This document shows positions 6,317 to 6,484 of a DNA stretch of 6,484 bases, piece after piece; the stretch's first letter is position 1; every line of letters begins with the position of its first letter. The translations under genes and the position numbers were made by a program. The notes beneath the pieces are model-generated. The model worked only from the letters and a program-made list of their open reading frames with translations. It searched no databases and was not told the DNA's origin. This stretch comes from an uncultured Lachnospiraceae bacterium (GTDB lineage: Bacteria; Bacillota; Clostridia; Lachnospirales; Lachnospiraceae): the NCBI GenBank assembly GCA_945836355.1, contig CAMALD010000078.1, positions 1 through 6,484 on the forward strand, written 5' to 3'.

Positions 6317-6353
6317 CACTCCGGCAAACAGAGGTTTACCGGAGTGTTTTTTT
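6317..6353 (+). terminator. intrinsic terminator of the antiporter gene
   Basis: CACTCCGG (6317-6324) pairs with CCGGAGTG (6339-6346). Beyond one C-A mismatch, AAAC pairs with GTTT around an AGAG loop, and seven T residues follow (6347-6353). It lies 27 nt after the stop codon. A textbook Rho-independent terminator. Confidence 0.93.
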
Positions 6354-6363
6354 ATGATATAAT
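6335..6363 (+). promoter_or_regulatory. candidate promoter overlapping the antiporter terminator
   Basis: TTTACC (6335-6340), 17-bp spacer and perfect TATAAT (6358-6363) preceded by TGA (extended -10). The -35 matches at 4 of 6 and lies in the 3' arm of the terminator stem, with the T-tract inside the spacer. Transcription would start near 6370, directly before the palindromic element. Confidence 0.55.
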
Positions 6364-6365
6364 GT

Positions 6366-6447
6366 GCGCGAAGGCAAAAGTGAACATGCGCATATTTCGA
6401 TATGCAAGCTTGCTTGTAATATCGAATACATGCGCATGTGAGCGCGC
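6366..6447. repeat. long imperfect palindrome
   Basis: Three nested perfect pairings: ACATGCGCAT (6384-6393) with ATGCGCATGT (6430-6439); TTCGATAT (6396-6403) with ATATCGAA (6419-6426); and CAAGC (6405-6409) with GCTTG (6412-6416) around a TT loop. Small internal loops separate them. An outer GCGCG (6366-6370) / CGCGC (6443-6447) pair may close it across an asymmetric loop. That is 23 paired bases per arm without the outer stem. No ORF of note crosses it. It looks like a repetitive extragenic palindrome or a structured RNA rather than a terminator. Confidence 0.85.
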
Positions 6448-6453
6448 CCGCGA

Positions 6454-6480
6454 GTTTGAAAAAACGTAGTTTTTTCAAAC
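6454..6480. repeat. perfect 12-bp hairpin at the window end
   Basis: GTTTGAAAAAAC (6454-6465) and GTTTTTTCAAAC (6469-6480) are exact inverted copies around a GTA loop. It sits 6 nt after the outer stem of the preceding palindrome. The T-run is inside the stem and no U-tract follows in the visible 4 bases, so it is not a standard terminator in either direction, although the A6/T6 runs could still slow polymerase. Confidence 0.85.
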
Positions 6481-6484
6481 TATT

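Overview
The window reads as a piece of chromosome from a low-to-mid GC Gram-positive Clostridia, most likely a Lachnospiraceae-type gut anaerobe (Roseburia/Agathobacter-like). This is inferred from protein style, strong AGGAGG-type ribosome binding sites, sigma-A-like promoters and U-rich intrinsic terminators. It is not a database identification. The gene content is mostly housekeeping. I see no phage, transposase, CRISPR array, rRNA or tRNA.

Layout. (1) 1-2279, minus strand: a two-gene unit in which a class I PLP-dependent aminotransferase is followed after 37 bp by nagA (N-acetylglucosamine-6-phosphate deacetylase), which runs off the left edge. A near-consensus extended -10 promoter (TTGACG-N17-TAATAT) precedes the aminotransferase. 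(2) 2409-3662, plus strand: a divergent gene for a protein with three S1 RNA-binding domains and an N-terminal tail made of nearly identical 48-bp repeats, ending in a perfect hairpin that can terminate transcription on both strands. (3) 3708-4736, minus strand: a convergent RelA/SpoT-domain synthetase of the small alarmone synthetase type ((p)ppGpp synthesis, no hydrolase domain), with an unusual acidic C-terminal tail containing a 22-residue duplication. (4) 4737-5087: a 351-bp divergent intergenic region with candidate promoters and a nested inverted-repeat structure. (5) 5088-6353, plus strand: a CPA2-family Na+(K+)/H+ antiporter with an Asp-Asp transport motif, followed by a strong terminator. 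(6) 6335-6484: a promoter-like sequence overlapping that terminator, then a long imperfect palindrome and a perfect 12-bp hairpin with no coding potential that I can see.

Functionally the genes cover amino-sugar catabolism, amino-acid transamination, RNA binding/translation, stringent-response signalling and ion homeostasis. Apart from the aminotransferase-nagA pair they look like independent transcription units. The parts that ordinary annotation explains least are the expanding in-frame repeats in three of the proteins, the structured 4830-4892 element upstream of the alarmone synthetase, and the compound palindromic element at the right end.
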